DNA from: Lacinutrix sp. Hel_I_90
GTDB taxonomy: Bacteria; Bacteroidota; Bacteroidia; Flavobacteriales; Flavobacteriaceae
Length of the DNA stretch: 64,000 bases
Assembly: GCF_000934685.1 (NCBI RefSeq)
Contig: NZ_JYNQ01000001.1
Coordinates: 2,716,501 to 2,780,500, forward strand
Direction of reading: 5' to 3'
Shown: piece by piece, positions 1 to 8,540 of the stretch
Layout of the letters: each line of letters starts with the position of its first letter
Numbering within the stretch: the first letter of the stretch is position 1
The notes under the pieces: model-generated
The model's input: the letters and a program-made list of their open reading frames with translations, nothing else
What the model was told of the DNA's origin: nothing
Databases searched by the model: none
Position numbers and translations under genes: made by a program

Positions 1-1251
1 GCGTACAAATTCACTACGTTTTCCTACGTGACCTTCTAATACCGCTATAGAATTGTGTAATGAAAAGCCCATGGCTATTGAGAAAAAAGTAAAAAAGAGT
101 ACGATGTACTGCGCGAAATTTTTGAGGCCGCTACCATAGGTGCGTTTGTACATAAACCAATAACAGATAAAGAAGATAATGGTGCTAATGACAAAGAAAC
201 TCATGATATAGAAATAGGGTTTCAAATGCGCATATTCGTTTTTAATATATAACATTGGGATGCTTAACACACCAACGATTAACACATTCAAAAACATCGT
301 GCTGTTTAATAAATGCATGATACCATGTAGTTTTGTCTTTTTGGAGATGTTCTTGCTTTTAAGAACTTTCCACATCATTTTTCTAAAGTTTTCTGCACCT
401 CCTTTATTCCAGCGAAATTGCTGAGAACGTGCTGCACTAATAACGACAGGTAATTCGGCAGGCGTTTCTACATCTTCAAGATACTTGAATTTCCAGTTTT
501 TTAATTGTGCACGGTAGCTAAGATCCAAATCTTCAGTTAATGTGTCGCCTTCCCAATTGCCAGCGTCTAAGATGCATTGCTTACGCCAAATGCCTGCTGT
601 ACCGTTAAAATTGATAAAATGACCTTTACTATTTCTTCCCACTTGCTCTAAAGTAAAATGCGCATCGAGTGCGAAGGCCTGAATTTTTGTTAATGTTGAA
701 TAATCACGATTGATATGTCCCCAACGGGTTTGTACCACGCCAACATTACGATTTACAAAATGCGGAATCGTGCGCTTTAACCAATCTTCTTTGGGTAGGA
801 AATCGGCATCAAAAATGGCGATAAACTCACCTTTGGCAATTTTTAAACCTTCTTTTAATGCTCCGGCTTTAAAACCTTCACGATTTGATCTGCAAATGTG
901 TACAATGTCTAAACCTTGCGTCTTTAAACCTTCTATTTGATCGAAAGTCGTTTTCACTGTTTCGTCTGTAGAATCATCTAAAACCTGTATTTCTAGCTTG
1001 TTTTTTGGATAATCAATGCGTGCAATATTTTCTAAAAGCCGCTCCATAACATACAACTCATTAAATACGGGAAGTTGAATGGTAACGTAAGGCACTTCAT
1101 CAGGATTATTAAAATCCATAAAGGGTGTTTTTTTATTTTTCTTTTGCGCACCGAGATAATTAAATAGTAAGTTAAGCTGCGCCAACGAATACATAAATAT
1201 GAGTATTAATGCTATCGTGTAAATTACTATAATGCTAATTTCTATAATCAC
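1..1251 (-). CDS. Membrane GT2 glycosyltransferase, cellulose-synthase-like (C-terminus cut by window edge)
   Basis: The frame is open from a GTG at 1251 to the window edge, 417 codons, so the C-terminal end is missing. An N-terminal membrane helix (about residues 3-30) is followed by a GT-A domain with the processive GT2 signature: DD near 92-93, DAD near 148-150, TED near 239-241 and QQFRW near 277-281. Several membrane helices follow. The last visible residues (GHVGKRSEFVR) look like the end of cellulose-synthase-like proteins, so little is probably missing. It should move a sugar from a nucleotide sugar at the inner membrane; the acceptor is unknown. The GTG overlaps the TGA of the upstream glycosyltransferase (GTGA), which suggests translational coupling. 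An ATG 19 codons in is possible but would cut the first helix. Confidence 0.85.
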   Translation of the reverse strand, partial: MIIEISIIVIYTIALILIFMYSLAQLNLLFNYLGAQKKNKKTPFMDFNNPDEVPYVTIQLPVFNELYVMERLLENIARIDYPKNKLEIQVLDDSTDETVKTTFDQIEGLKTQGLDIVHICRSNREGFKAGALKEGLKIAKGEFIAIFDADFLPKEDWLKRTIPHFVNRNVGVVQTRWGHINRDYSTLTKIQAFALDAHFTLEQVGRNSKGHFINFNGTAGIWRKQCILDAGNWEGDTLTEDLDLSYRAQLKNWKFKYLEDVETPAELPVVISAARSQQFRWNKGGAENFRKMMWKVLKSKNISKKTKLHGIMHLLNSTMFLNVLIVGVLSIPMLYIKNEYAHLKPYFYIMSFFVISTIIFFICYWFMYKRTYGSGLKNFAQYIVLFFTFFSIAMGFSLHNSIAVLEGHVGKRSEFVR

Positions 1252-1940
1252 TTTTTAAAACTGTATTTAAAGATCCAACCTAATATCTTAAAGCCTGCAA
1301 ATATAGTTCCTTTTATTGTGCCAGACACCTTACTTACGCCAATTCTTTGTTTATATTTTACGGGTACTTCTATATATGATAGTTTCTGTTTCAAAGCTTT
1401 AAGCTGCATTTCTACAGTCCAGCCGTAGGTTTTGTCTTCCATATTTAAGCCTAATAGCTTATCGTATTTAATAGCTCTAAAAGGGCCTAAGTCTGTGAAT
1501 TCAGCACTAAAGAGCAATTTCATTAGAAACGTAGCCAGCCAATTACCAAAGACTTGTTGTGGGGTCATCGAACCACTTTCGCGCAGTCTTTTTACTCTGG
1601 CGCCAATTACAAAATCGATGTTTTTATTTATAATCGGCGCTATTAATTTTGTTAATTCTTCAGGGTAATCGCTATAATCGCCATCTAAAAAAACAATAAT
1701 ATCAGGTTTTTGAGAGTGTTTAGAGAGGTAATCCATACCTTTTAAACAGGCATAGCCGTAGCCTTTGCGATTTTCTGTAAGTACCGTTGCTCCAGCATTT
1801 TTAGCATGTTCTACCGTGTTGTCTGTAGAATTGTTATTGACTACAATAATTTCATCAACGATTTCTGGAATGTCATGAATAACAAGCGCAATAGAATCTT
1901 GCTCATTGTAGGCAGGGATGATGACTTTTATTTTGGTCAT
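1248..1940 (-). CDS. GT2 glycosyltransferase, dolichol-/polyprenyl-phosphate sugar synthase-like
   Basis: A 230-residue single-domain GT-A enzyme. The start VIIPAYNEQDSI, the NNSTDNT nucleotide-binding segment near 36-42 and the DGD metal-binding triad near 86-88 are typical of the DPM1/DPG-synthase group, which load a hexose from a nucleotide sugar onto a polyprenyl phosphate. There is no long C-terminal membrane domain; only the last dozen residues are hydrophobic, so it is probably peripheral on the cytoplasmic face. It overlaps the next glycosyltransferase by 3-4 nt, so the two likely serve one glycoconjugate pathway. A promoter at 2221-2250 could drive both. The sugar and the lipid cannot be read from sequence. 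Confidence 0.85.
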   Translation of the reverse strand: MTKIKVIIPAYNEQDSIALVIHDIPEIVDEIIVVNNNSTDNTVEHAKNAGATVLTENRKGYGYACLKGMDYLSKHSQKPDIIVFLDGDYSDYPEELTKLIAPIINKNIDFVIGARVKRLRESGSMTPQQVFGNWLATFLMKLLFSAEFTDLGPFRAIKYDKLLGLNMEDKTYGWTVEMQLKALKQKLSYIEVPVKYKQRIGVSKVSGTIKGTIFAGFKILGWIFKYSFKK

Positions 1941-2374
1941 TTAGGGGCGCTCAATTTATTTTCTTTTTTGAATGGCGCTAAAGCTGTCCATCTTTTATTT
2001 TTTTTCTTCGGAATACGTAGTAAAAGAAATTAATGTCTCATTGTCATAGGATAAATAATAAGCGTTTTTGATTTCTTTTTTGGGGTACGCCTGACTCATT
2101 TGTTACACGGTATCATAAAATAATTACCGATGACTTGTTTTACCGTTGACAAAACAACCGTCTTTTTCCGCTGTTCAATGCTGGTTATAACGTCGTAGTA
2201 ATCCGTAGGTTTATTTATTGCAAATGTACTTTCTTTTTCGAGTTTTCCAATATGAAAATAAAATTTCAGACAATCAGCTGCTTTACCATAAAGATGGCTT
2301 TCCTTTTTTTGTCGTGCTCAGACTTAACTTTGTTTAATTTTAGTAGAACTGGACACTAATACGGCGACTGAATG
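1941..2374. other. 434-bp gap: promoter, long leader, short open frames
   Basis: No recognisable gene. On the minus strand an open stretch without an ATG start runs 2317-2096 (73 codons). Its TGA overlaps an ATG (ATGA) that opens a 34-codon frame, 2099-1995. A strong promoter (2221-2250) lies inside the longer stretch, which argues that it is not a gene. A hairpin with a 7-bp stem (2135-2141 with 2151-2157) lies in the resulting leader. I read the gap mainly as a leader of roughly 270 nt for the glycosyltransferase pair; the 34-codon frame could be a leader peptide, a remnant or chance. Confidence 0.5.
2221..2250 (-). promoter_or_regulatory. Bacteroidota promoter for the glycosyltransferase pair
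   Basis: Read on the minus strand: TTG at 2250-2248, a 19-bp spacer, then TACATTTG at 2228-2221. This fits the Bacteroidota -33/-7 consensus (TTG, 17-23 bp, TAnnTTTG). Transcription would begin near 2214 and reach the glycosyltransferase at 1940 after a leader of about 270 nt. It may make the two transferases independent of the redox pair upstream. Confidence 0.7.
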
Positions 2375-3958
2375 CTACTTTTTATTTAATAAATCCATGA
2401 GATCTACATCGTTTCCTAATAACACTTCTTTCGCATTAATTCTCCCATCCATACTATCGTTTTCTAATTTTAAAACACCGCGCGGACAAACCGCAGCGCA
2501 AATGCCGCAACCCACACAACTTGAGCGCACAATGTTTTCACCTTTTTGAGCATACGCCCGTACATCGATTCCCATTTCGCAATACGTTGAACAATTGCCG
2601 CAAGAAATACATTGTCCCCCATTGGTAGTAATTCTAAATCTTGAAAACAAACGCTGCTGAAAACCTAAAATAGCAGCCATAGGGCAGCCAAAACGACACC
2701 ACACACGATTACCAAAAATAGGGTAGAAGCCAGTGCCAATGACACCAGAGAATATTGAACCAATTAAAAAACCATAACTACTGCGTAATGTTGCCGCATT
2801 AAAAAGAAATATTTTACCATCACCACTAAAGATGTGGAAACCTATTAATGCGAGTATGATAACGAAGTAGCCTACTGCTCCAAATTTGGCGTCTTTAGCT
2901 AATGCATCGCGTTTAAAAATCATAGTCAAAGCAAAAACCAAGGTAAGTAAACCTGCAACGCTATATAAAAAAGTGCTTTTTGTTAACCAGTATTTACTGG
3001 AATCATCACCTAAATAAGAATAAATTACTGCGGTCGTCATAAGTACCACAAAAACAACAACACTATGCACGACCCAACGTTCTACTTTCCATGCGGCTTG
3101 AGACTTGTCACTTAAATGTCTAAAAGAATCTCCCGCCGTTTCTGCAAGGCCACCACAGCCACAAACCCATGAGCAATACCAGCGTTTCCCGTATTTAAAG
3201 GTGAGGATGGGTGTGATAATAAAAATAGAAACCACACCAAATATAATCATGGCCACGCCTATGGTTCCAGCATCTATAAACGCATCAACACGATATTGCT
3301 GAAAATTATAATAGTTTAAAGGCCAAATACTTTTTAAATCGTAATACGGTAAGTCTGAGTTCATAACATACATGAATTCAGGGATTAAAAAGGCAAAGGC
3401 TAATTGAAAGAACATCACAGAAACGGTACGAATTTGCTCGTAACGATTATGACGGTATTTTAACATGAATTTATAGCCAAAGGCCAGTATAGCCATGGTA
3501 TACAATGTCCCGTAAACAAACCATTGGCTGGCTGGACGTCCGCTAAGGAGTTGACTCAAAGGATCGAAAAGCGCGACTAAACCAGTGTTTTCAGCCCCAT
3601 CTACGCCCAATCCTAACCAAACCGGTTTAAAATATAGCACGATATAAAAACCGGTAAGGGCCAAACCAGTAAGCCAGCCTATTAAGCCTCGGGATGACAG
3701 GGATTTAAACCATACTCCATCATTTTTAATGCCTTTACTTTTGTTTAAGTAGGCGATATTGGCAAACCATACCGTACCTGCAAAAATAAGTAGTAAGGCT
3801 ATAGTGAGCCAAAGTGTTTTATTACCAAAATTGACATTAAATGTAGCGAGGACCAGAATAAATAAGCCAACAAGGCCTATTCCAGAAGCTAATTTTTGTT
3901 TCGCAGAGAGGTCCTTAGCATTAGCTAAAGACATGTTATGATTTAATTTATTACTCAT
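2375..3958 (-). CDS. NapH/CcoG-like membrane polyferredoxin (4Fe-4S)
   Basis: An integral membrane electron-transfer protein of 527 residues from the ATG at 3958. I prefer that start because the longer frame (to 4084) overlaps the upstream gene by 50 nt and its extra 42 residues are basic and unlike the family. Many membrane helices surround two cysteine motifs, CSWVCGCGG near 262-270 and CRFGC near 421-425, as in NapH/NosR/CcoG proteins. The C-terminus has two ferredoxin motifs: CxxCxxCxxxC near 450-460 and CxxCxxCxxxCP near 481-492, so it should hold two 4Fe-4S clusters. It directly follows a flavin oxidoreductase gene; together they look like an NAD(P)H-to-Fe-S electron relay at the membrane. 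The terminal acceptor is not evident. Confidence 0.85.
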   Translation of the reverse strand: MSNKLNHNMSLANAKDLSAKQKLASGIGLVGLFILVLATFNVNFGNKTLWLTIALLLIFAGTVWFANIAYLNKSKGIKNDGVWFKSLSSRGLIGWLTGLALTGFYIVLYFKPVWLGLGVDGAENTGLVALFDPLSQLLSGRPASQWFVYGTLYTMAILAFGYKFMLKYRHNRYEQIRTVSVMFFQLAFAFLIPEFMYVMNSDLPYYDLKSIWPLNYYNFQQYRVDAFIDAGTIGVAMIIFGVVSIFIITPILTFKYGKRWYCSWVCGCGGLAETAGDSFRHLSDKSQAAWKVERWVVHSVVVFVVLMTTAVIYSYLGDDSSKYWLTKSTFLYSVAGLLTLVFALTMIFKRDALAKDAKFGAVGYFVIILALIGFHIFSGDGKIFLFNAATLRSSYGFLIGSIFSGVIGTGFYPIFGNRVWCRFGCPMAAILGFQQRLFSRFRITTNGGQCISCGNCSTYCEMGIDVRAYAQKGENIVRSSCVGCGICAAVCPRGVLKLENDSMDGRINAKEVLLGNDVDLMDLLNKK

Positions 3959-4034
3959 CTTTGTTGTTTTAACCAGCGTGGTTTTAAGAACCCATTGGTT
4001 TATGTTAGATTTTTTTTTAAACCTGTTAAGTAAT

Positions 4035-5339
4035 TTACACGGTTTGAAATTGGGTCCTGTAAGTTTTAAGGATGTCTTTCTCAAAATGGCTATAAAGCTC
4101 CGGATCGAAATTGGCTTCAGTTAAATGATTCATGACATAATCTATAGTTCGTTTTTCTGTCAGCCAGCGGTCACAGACCTCATGACGCATTCTAATTCCA
4201 AAGGTGTTTATTCCTAAAAAAATATTGGTGTTTTTATCAAAAGCAATGGTAATACATTTGGTGTCATCTTCATGTTTCCAATGAAAGTGCTGCTCATAAT
4301 CTGGTCTGCCGTTTTCTCCAAAAACCCAACCATACGTTTGATATTCTATATCTAAAAATTTAGCGCTGTTAAACCAATGGCCTGGATTATATTGCATTTT
4401 GTTATCGCAAATGGTTTGTGCTAAAACTTCACCCATCATACGACCTGTGTACCAAACCGCTTCAATAGGTCTGCGCTGCCCAATAGGGTCACGTTGTTGC
4501 GCGCAATCTCCTATGGCATAAATATCTTTACTATTAGTTTCTAAAAAACGATTGACTAATACGCCTTTATCGGTTTCAATGTCTGAGTCTTTTATAAAAT
4601 CAATATTTGGCGACACACCAGCTGTTAAACCCACAACATTACATTCAATTTCTTCGCCAGTTTCTTCAATAATTATGGATTTTGCACGCCCATTTTCGTC
4701 AGACTTGATTTCTTTTAAATTGGTAGATAATCGTAAATCGATATGATGACTTTTAATGTGCCTATTAATCATTTCGCTTTCACCTTGAGGTAAGATCGTG
4801 TTCCAAAAACTCGACTCACGCACTAGAAAGGTCACGGGAATGTTTCGGCTAACCAGCATTTCGGCTAATTCAATACCTATTAATCCACCACCAACGATTA
4901 CCGCACGCTTACAAACTTCATTATTTGGGGCATTAAGCTCTAAGGTTTCTAAATCCTGTTTGCTGTATAAACCTTGAACGCCCTCTAAATCTTGACCCGG
5001 CCAACCAAATTTATTCGGTTTACTACCAGTGGCAATGACTAATTTGTCATATTTTAGTGAATCGCCTGCTGCAAAATGAAGTGTTTTAGAGGCTGTTTCA
5101 ATTGTTTTGACATAGCCCTTTTTAAGTACGATTCTATTCTTTTCCCAAAACCAATTTTCGTAAGGTTGCGTGTGTTTAAACTTCATGTGTCCCATATAGA
5201 TGTACATGAGGGCTGTTCTTGAGAAGAAATAGTCACTTTCAGCAGAAACGATTGTAATCTTTTTGTCAGATAGCTTTCTAATGTGTCGTGCAAGGGTTAC
5301 ACCAGAAATTCCATTTCCTATAATAACAACGTGTTCCAT
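4035..5339 (-). CDS. FAD-dependent NAD(P)H oxidoreductase
   Basis: 434 residues of the two-dinucleotide-domain flavin oxidoreductase family (pyr_redox_2). The FAD-binding GNGISG is at residues 8-13, an ATGS segment near 103-106, the second Rossmann motif GGGLIG near 150-155 and the FAD-contacting IGDCA near 276-280. The N-terminal half resembles ferredoxin, rubredoxin or nitrite-reductase-type reductases. No redox-active CxxxxC pair is seen, so it is not a dithiol reductase. No signal peptide, so cytoplasmic. It is followed by the membrane polyferredoxin, which is the likely electron partner, and is divergent from a DUF547 gene at 5616. Substrate unknown. Confidence 0.88.
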   Translation of the reverse strand: MEHVVIIGNGISGVTLARHIRKLSDKKITIVSAESDYFFSRTALMYIYMGHMKFKHTQPYENWFWEKNRIVLKKGYVKTIETASKTLHFAAGDSLKYDKLVIATGSKPNKFGWPGQDLEGVQGLYSKQDLETLELNAPNNEVCKRAVIVGGGLIGIELAEMLVSRNIPVTFLVRESSFWNTILPQGESEMINRHIKSHHIDLRLSTNLKEIKSDENGRAKSIIIEETGEEIECNVVGLTAGVSPNIDFIKDSDIETDKGVLVNRFLETNSKDIYAIGDCAQQRDPIGQRRPIEAVWYTGRMMGEVLAQTICDNKMQYNPGHWFNSAKFLDIEYQTYGWVFGENGRPDYEQHFHWKHEDDTKCITIAFDKNTNIFLGINTFGIRMRHEVCDRWLTEKRTIDYVMNHLTEANFDPELYSHFEKDILKTYRTQFQTV

Positions 5340-5615
5340 ATATTTGGTTTGATTTTTGAATCTGTATTGTCAATCTGTCGTGTTTAAAGATAAGAACTTA
5401 ATGATTAGTAAGATATTTAGAATGCTTATAAATTAAGATTGTTTTGTAAGCTTTCAGCGATTAGACATCACTAGAAAAGATATCCTCTTTTTTTTGAAAG
5501 TTTACAGCAGAAATTCAGACTGAAGCCGAAGTTAACAAAGATTAAAAGGGTTTAATAATTGAGCCTTTTGTTTATAACAATATTAAATAAATAGTCGCTT
5601 TTTCGGGAAATGGAT

Positions 5616-6335
5616 ATGAAAAAAATAGCAATAGTGATGGTCGTGCTTTTCTTGGGGGATTTTTCTGTCCAGGCACAAAATTTAGACCGCTTTTTTAATA
5701 AGACAGAGGCTTTTTTTAAAGCCAATGTAATTAATGGTAAAGTAGCTTATGATGCGATTAAAAAAGATCAAACGGCTTTAAATGAAGTGCTAAAAATAGC
5801 GGAAGGCATCTCAGTCCAAAAAGGGGCGGCAGCAAATTATCAGGCCTTTTGGATTAATGCCTATAATCTATCTGTAATTAAAGGCATTGTTGATAACTAC
5901 CCTATAAACTCCCCTTTAGATCATAAAGGATTTTTTGACAAAACGACCTATAATTTAGGTGGAATGGCCGTTACCCTTAATGCTATTGAAAATAAGCTGT
6001 TAAGAGAAAATTTTAAAGACCCAAGGTTCCATTTTGTGTTGGTTTGCGGGGCTTTGGGTTGTCCGCCGTTAATTAGTAAGGCTTATTTACCAGACACTTT
6101 AGAATTGCAGTTAGAAACACAAACCAGATTGGCTTTAAATGGCCGTTTTTTAAAAGTAGATACTGCGAACAAAAAGGTAGAAGGTTCAGAACTATTAAAA
6201 TGGTACAAAACAGATTTTACTAGGAATGGGCTAACAGAAATAGATTTTATAAATACCTATCGCACAAAAAAAATTCCAACAGACTATACACTCACCTATT
6301 TTACTTATAACTGGAGCCTAAACAAACAAAAATAA
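5616..6335 (+). CDS. DUF547 secreted protein (copy 1)
   Basis: About 239 residues from the ATG at 5616; an ATG two codons earlier (5610) is also possible. The N-terminus is a signal peptide ending near VQAQ, so the product is periplasmic or surface-exposed. The body matches DUF547: the YQAFWINAYNLSVIKGI core, the VLVCGALGCPPL segment with two cysteines, and a C-terminal tail ending YNWSLNKQK. The second DUF547 protein here (17530-16754) ends YDWSLNKQN and shares the same core. DUF547 has no established activity that I know of. It is divergent from the flavin oxidoreductase across a 276-bp gap in which I see no convincing promoter. Confidence 0.85.
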   Translation: MKKIAIVMVVLFLGDFSVQAQNLDRFFNKTEAFFKANVINGKVAYDAIKKDQTALNEVLKIAEGISVQKGAAANYQAFWINAYNLSVIKGIVDNYPINSPLDHKGFFDKTTYNLGGMAVTLNAIENKLLRENFKDPRFHFVLVCGALGCPPLISKAYLPDTLELQLETQTRLALNGRFLKVDTANKKVEGSELLKWYKTDFTRNGLTEIDFINTYRTKKIPTDYTLTYFTYNWSLNKQK

Positions 6336-6646
6336 CCTTAGGTTTTGCTAATTAAAATAAGCGTAGCAGGTTCTTGAAAACGACCTTTCTTTATGATAAG
6401 TATTTAGTACTTTTAATTAAGTGAGAGTAAATTAAATACAGCTTTTTAAAACGATAGTTTATTACAGCCTGTAGTTGCCCTAATGCATTGTCATCTAGGC
6501 TAGTCAGCATTAGTTGTAAATATCCAGCCAAGATTTTCTCGTTGATTTATGAAACGGAAGCACACAAAACAATACACAATGATTCATTGAATTGAGCCCC
6601 TTTTTTAGTGAGATCTTTTAGTATCTTTAGAGAAATTTTATTCTGT
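6336..6646. other. 311-bp gap before the GH113-like gene
   Basis: No gene and no clear RNA or terminator. A short palindrome (AAGTA, TTTAG, TACTT) lies near 6400. A possible -7 box, TATCTTTA at 6622-6629, is 18 bp upstream of the ATG at 6647 but has no TTG at the usual spacing. Confidence 0.4.
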
Positions 6647-7651
6647 ATGAAATACGTCAAACGCCTTTTTTTATTCTTTTTTTGTTTGGCACAATCCTGT
6701 ACTGCACAAACATCAAAAATTAATGGAGTTAGTTTTGTAGCTTCAAGAATCCCTGTGACAGAGGAACACATTAACCCAGTCGTGTCTGTTAATGCCAATT
6801 ATGCCGCAATCATGCCTTTCGGGTTTATAAAAGACCTAAAAAACCCAGAAATTATTCATAATACCGAAAGACAATGGTATGGAGAAACGAGAGCGGGAGC
6901 CAAACAATATGCTGAAAGCCTAAAAGCTAAGGGCATTAAAATAATGTTAAAACCTCAAATTTGGGTTTCTCATGGTGAATTTACGGGGTATATTAAAATG
7001 GATACTGAAGCGCATTGGAAAACACTAGAAGATTCCTATTCAGTTTTTATTTTAGAATATGCAGATTTAGCTCAAGAAATTAAAGCAGAAAGTTTTTGTA
7101 TTGGAACAGAATTAGAGCAATTTGTGGAGAATAGACCGGGGTATTGGACAAAGTTAATAACTAATGTTAAGAAAATATATAAAGGCAAACTTACTTATGC
7201 TGCCAATTGGGATGAATATAAACGTACTCCGTTTTGGTCGACCTTAGATTATATTGGCATAGATGCCTATTTTCCAGTGAGCAATAGTAAAACGCCAACA
7301 GTTGCTGAGTGTTTAGAAGGTTGGAAAACACATAAAGTAGCGATAAAAGACGTATCAGATCGCTATAAAAAACCTGTAGTTTTTACAGAGTTTGGCTATA
7401 GAAGTGTTGATTTTACGGGAAAGGAACCTTGGAAATTTGATCGTAGTATGACTAACGTAAATTTAGAAGCACAAACCAACACCACAAAAGCATTATTTGA
7501 AACTTTTTGGAAAGAAGATTGGTTTGCTGGCGGATTTGTTTGGAAGTGGTTTCATGATCATCAATCCAGCGGAGGTCAAAGTAATTCACAATTTACACCG
7601 CAAAATAAACCGGTTGAGAAAGTAATAAAAGATTACTATATTTTAAACTAA
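6647..7651 (+). CDS. GH113-like TIM-barrel glycosidase, exported
   Basis: 334 residues from the ATG at 6647; an upstream in-frame GTG at 6608 would put 13 residues before the signal peptide and is less likely. The N-terminus (basic, then FLFFFCLAQSC) is a signal peptide with a possible lipobox cysteine at 18. The rest looks like glycoside hydrolase family 113, whose known members are beta-1,4-mannanases: GTELEQF carries a glutamate at about 155 and FTEFGYRS one at about 248, placed as acid/base and nucleophile on strands 4 and 7. GVSF near the start and KWFHDH near the end also fit. Substrate is an inference from the family. It lies alone, 889 bp upstream of a SusC gene, so it may or may not belong with that system. 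Confidence 0.75.
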   Translation: MKYVKRLFLFFFCLAQSCTAQTSKINGVSFVASRIPVTEEHINPVVSVNANYAAIMPFGFIKDLKNPEIIHNTERQWYGETRAGAKQYAESLKAKGIKIMLKPQIWVSHGEFTGYIKMDTEAHWKTLEDSYSVFILEYADLAQEIKAESFCIGTELEQFVENRPGYWTKLITNVKKIYKGKLTYAANWDEYKRTPFWSTLDYIGIDAYFPVSNSKTPTVAECLEGWKTHKVAIKDVSDRYKKPVVFTEFGYRSVDFTGKEPWKFDRSMTNVNLEAQTNTTKALFETFWKEDWFAGGFVWKWFHDHQSSGGQSNSQFTPQNKPVEKVIKDYYILN

Positions 7652-8540
7652 AGGAAGTATGATTAATATACTAGGAGTCATCATAGCTTTAAGTGATGTT
7701 AGTTTAAGAAAGTGTCTCTTAAAGTCTTACAAAAATTATTTTTTATTATTCGGAGTGACCTTATAATCTATTCATGATTTAATTTTTTGTGGTGGTTCCC
7801 ATTTTTAAATGGGATTAACTCCTAATTCTGTGCCTGGTTTAAAATCTTTTCGTTACAATAAATTACTTTAATAGTATTTATTTGATTTTTTTTAATATTC
7901 TTTTTTCAATGGAGGAGTTATGCTTTTTTAGCATAAATCGGTTACCAAAAAGGGCGAAAGTTTTTTAGCCGATGTTTGAAATTGGAGAGACCTATGCTAT
8001 TGAGTTTCGAGACATGTGTCTATTTGTCGTTCAGATGTTACTTATCATCGAATTAACATAATTCCAATAATTTTAACACAAATATAGATAAACAGGTAAG
8101 CTTAGCTTTTACAACTCGTATATACTAATGCTTTTCGTGGTATAAACCCACGAATTATTGATTATTAGTCATGGTTTTTGATCTTTTTCACTTATTTAAT
8201 TAACACACTTTTCTAGAGTTATTCAGTTGTTTTTTAGTTAAAAACACGTGTTTTTTAGTAAAAAAATAAGTTCCTAGTTAGAATTAATTAATTAATTAAC
8301 ATCTTTTCAGGATTACTTCTAACAGACGTGGCTGTCGGCTTGTTTACTAAATCATTAAAAAAAACATGTAATTTCGCACGCTGAATTTTTTCTTCAAGAA
8401 CTACATACCTATTTAGTTTTTAAAAAAAGAACAGTCAAATTCGAATTATTAATAAACACTATTAACAAGAGTAAAGGATACCTTACTTAACCATTTAAAT
8501 AAAATATTAAAAACCATTCACTCCAATAATACTTAAAATT
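7652..8540. other. 889-bp AT-rich gap upstream of SusC
   Basis: No gene larger than about 30 codons. It contains several inverted repeats: CCCATTT/AAATGGG at 7798-7813, TTATGCT/AGCATAA at 7918-7936, TTCGTGG/CCACGAA at 8134-8154, and a perfect 16-bp palindrome at 8240-8255. A run of AATT repeats covers 8282-8299. A possible -7 box, TAATTTCG at 8369-8376, would give SusC a leader of about 160 nt. The concentration of dyads suggests regulated transcription of the SusC operon. Confidence 0.5.
8240..8255. promoter_or_regulatory. Perfect 16-bp palindrome centred on CACGTG
   Basis: AAAAACACGTGTTTTT is fully self-complementary. It lies about 115 bp upstream of the candidate SusC -7 box and about 285 bp upstream of the SusC start. 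Its length and symmetry fit an operator for a dimeric regulator. No regulator gene adjoins the SusC operon, so any such protein would be encoded elsewhere. Confidence 0.4.

Noticed and set aside
1995-2317. Frameshifted pseudogene on the minus strand (73-codon frame then 34-codon frame)
   Set aside because: No start codon, no recognisable family, and a consensus promoter lies within it. Kept only as part of the gap description.
6608-6646. Longer GTG start for the GH113-like gene
   Set aside because: It would place 13 residues before a clear signal peptide; the ATG at 6647 is preferred.
7972-8061. About 29-codon frame starting MFEIGETYAIEF in the SusC upstream gap
   Set aside because: Too short, preceded by an in-frame stop, no ribosome-site evidence and no homologue I know.
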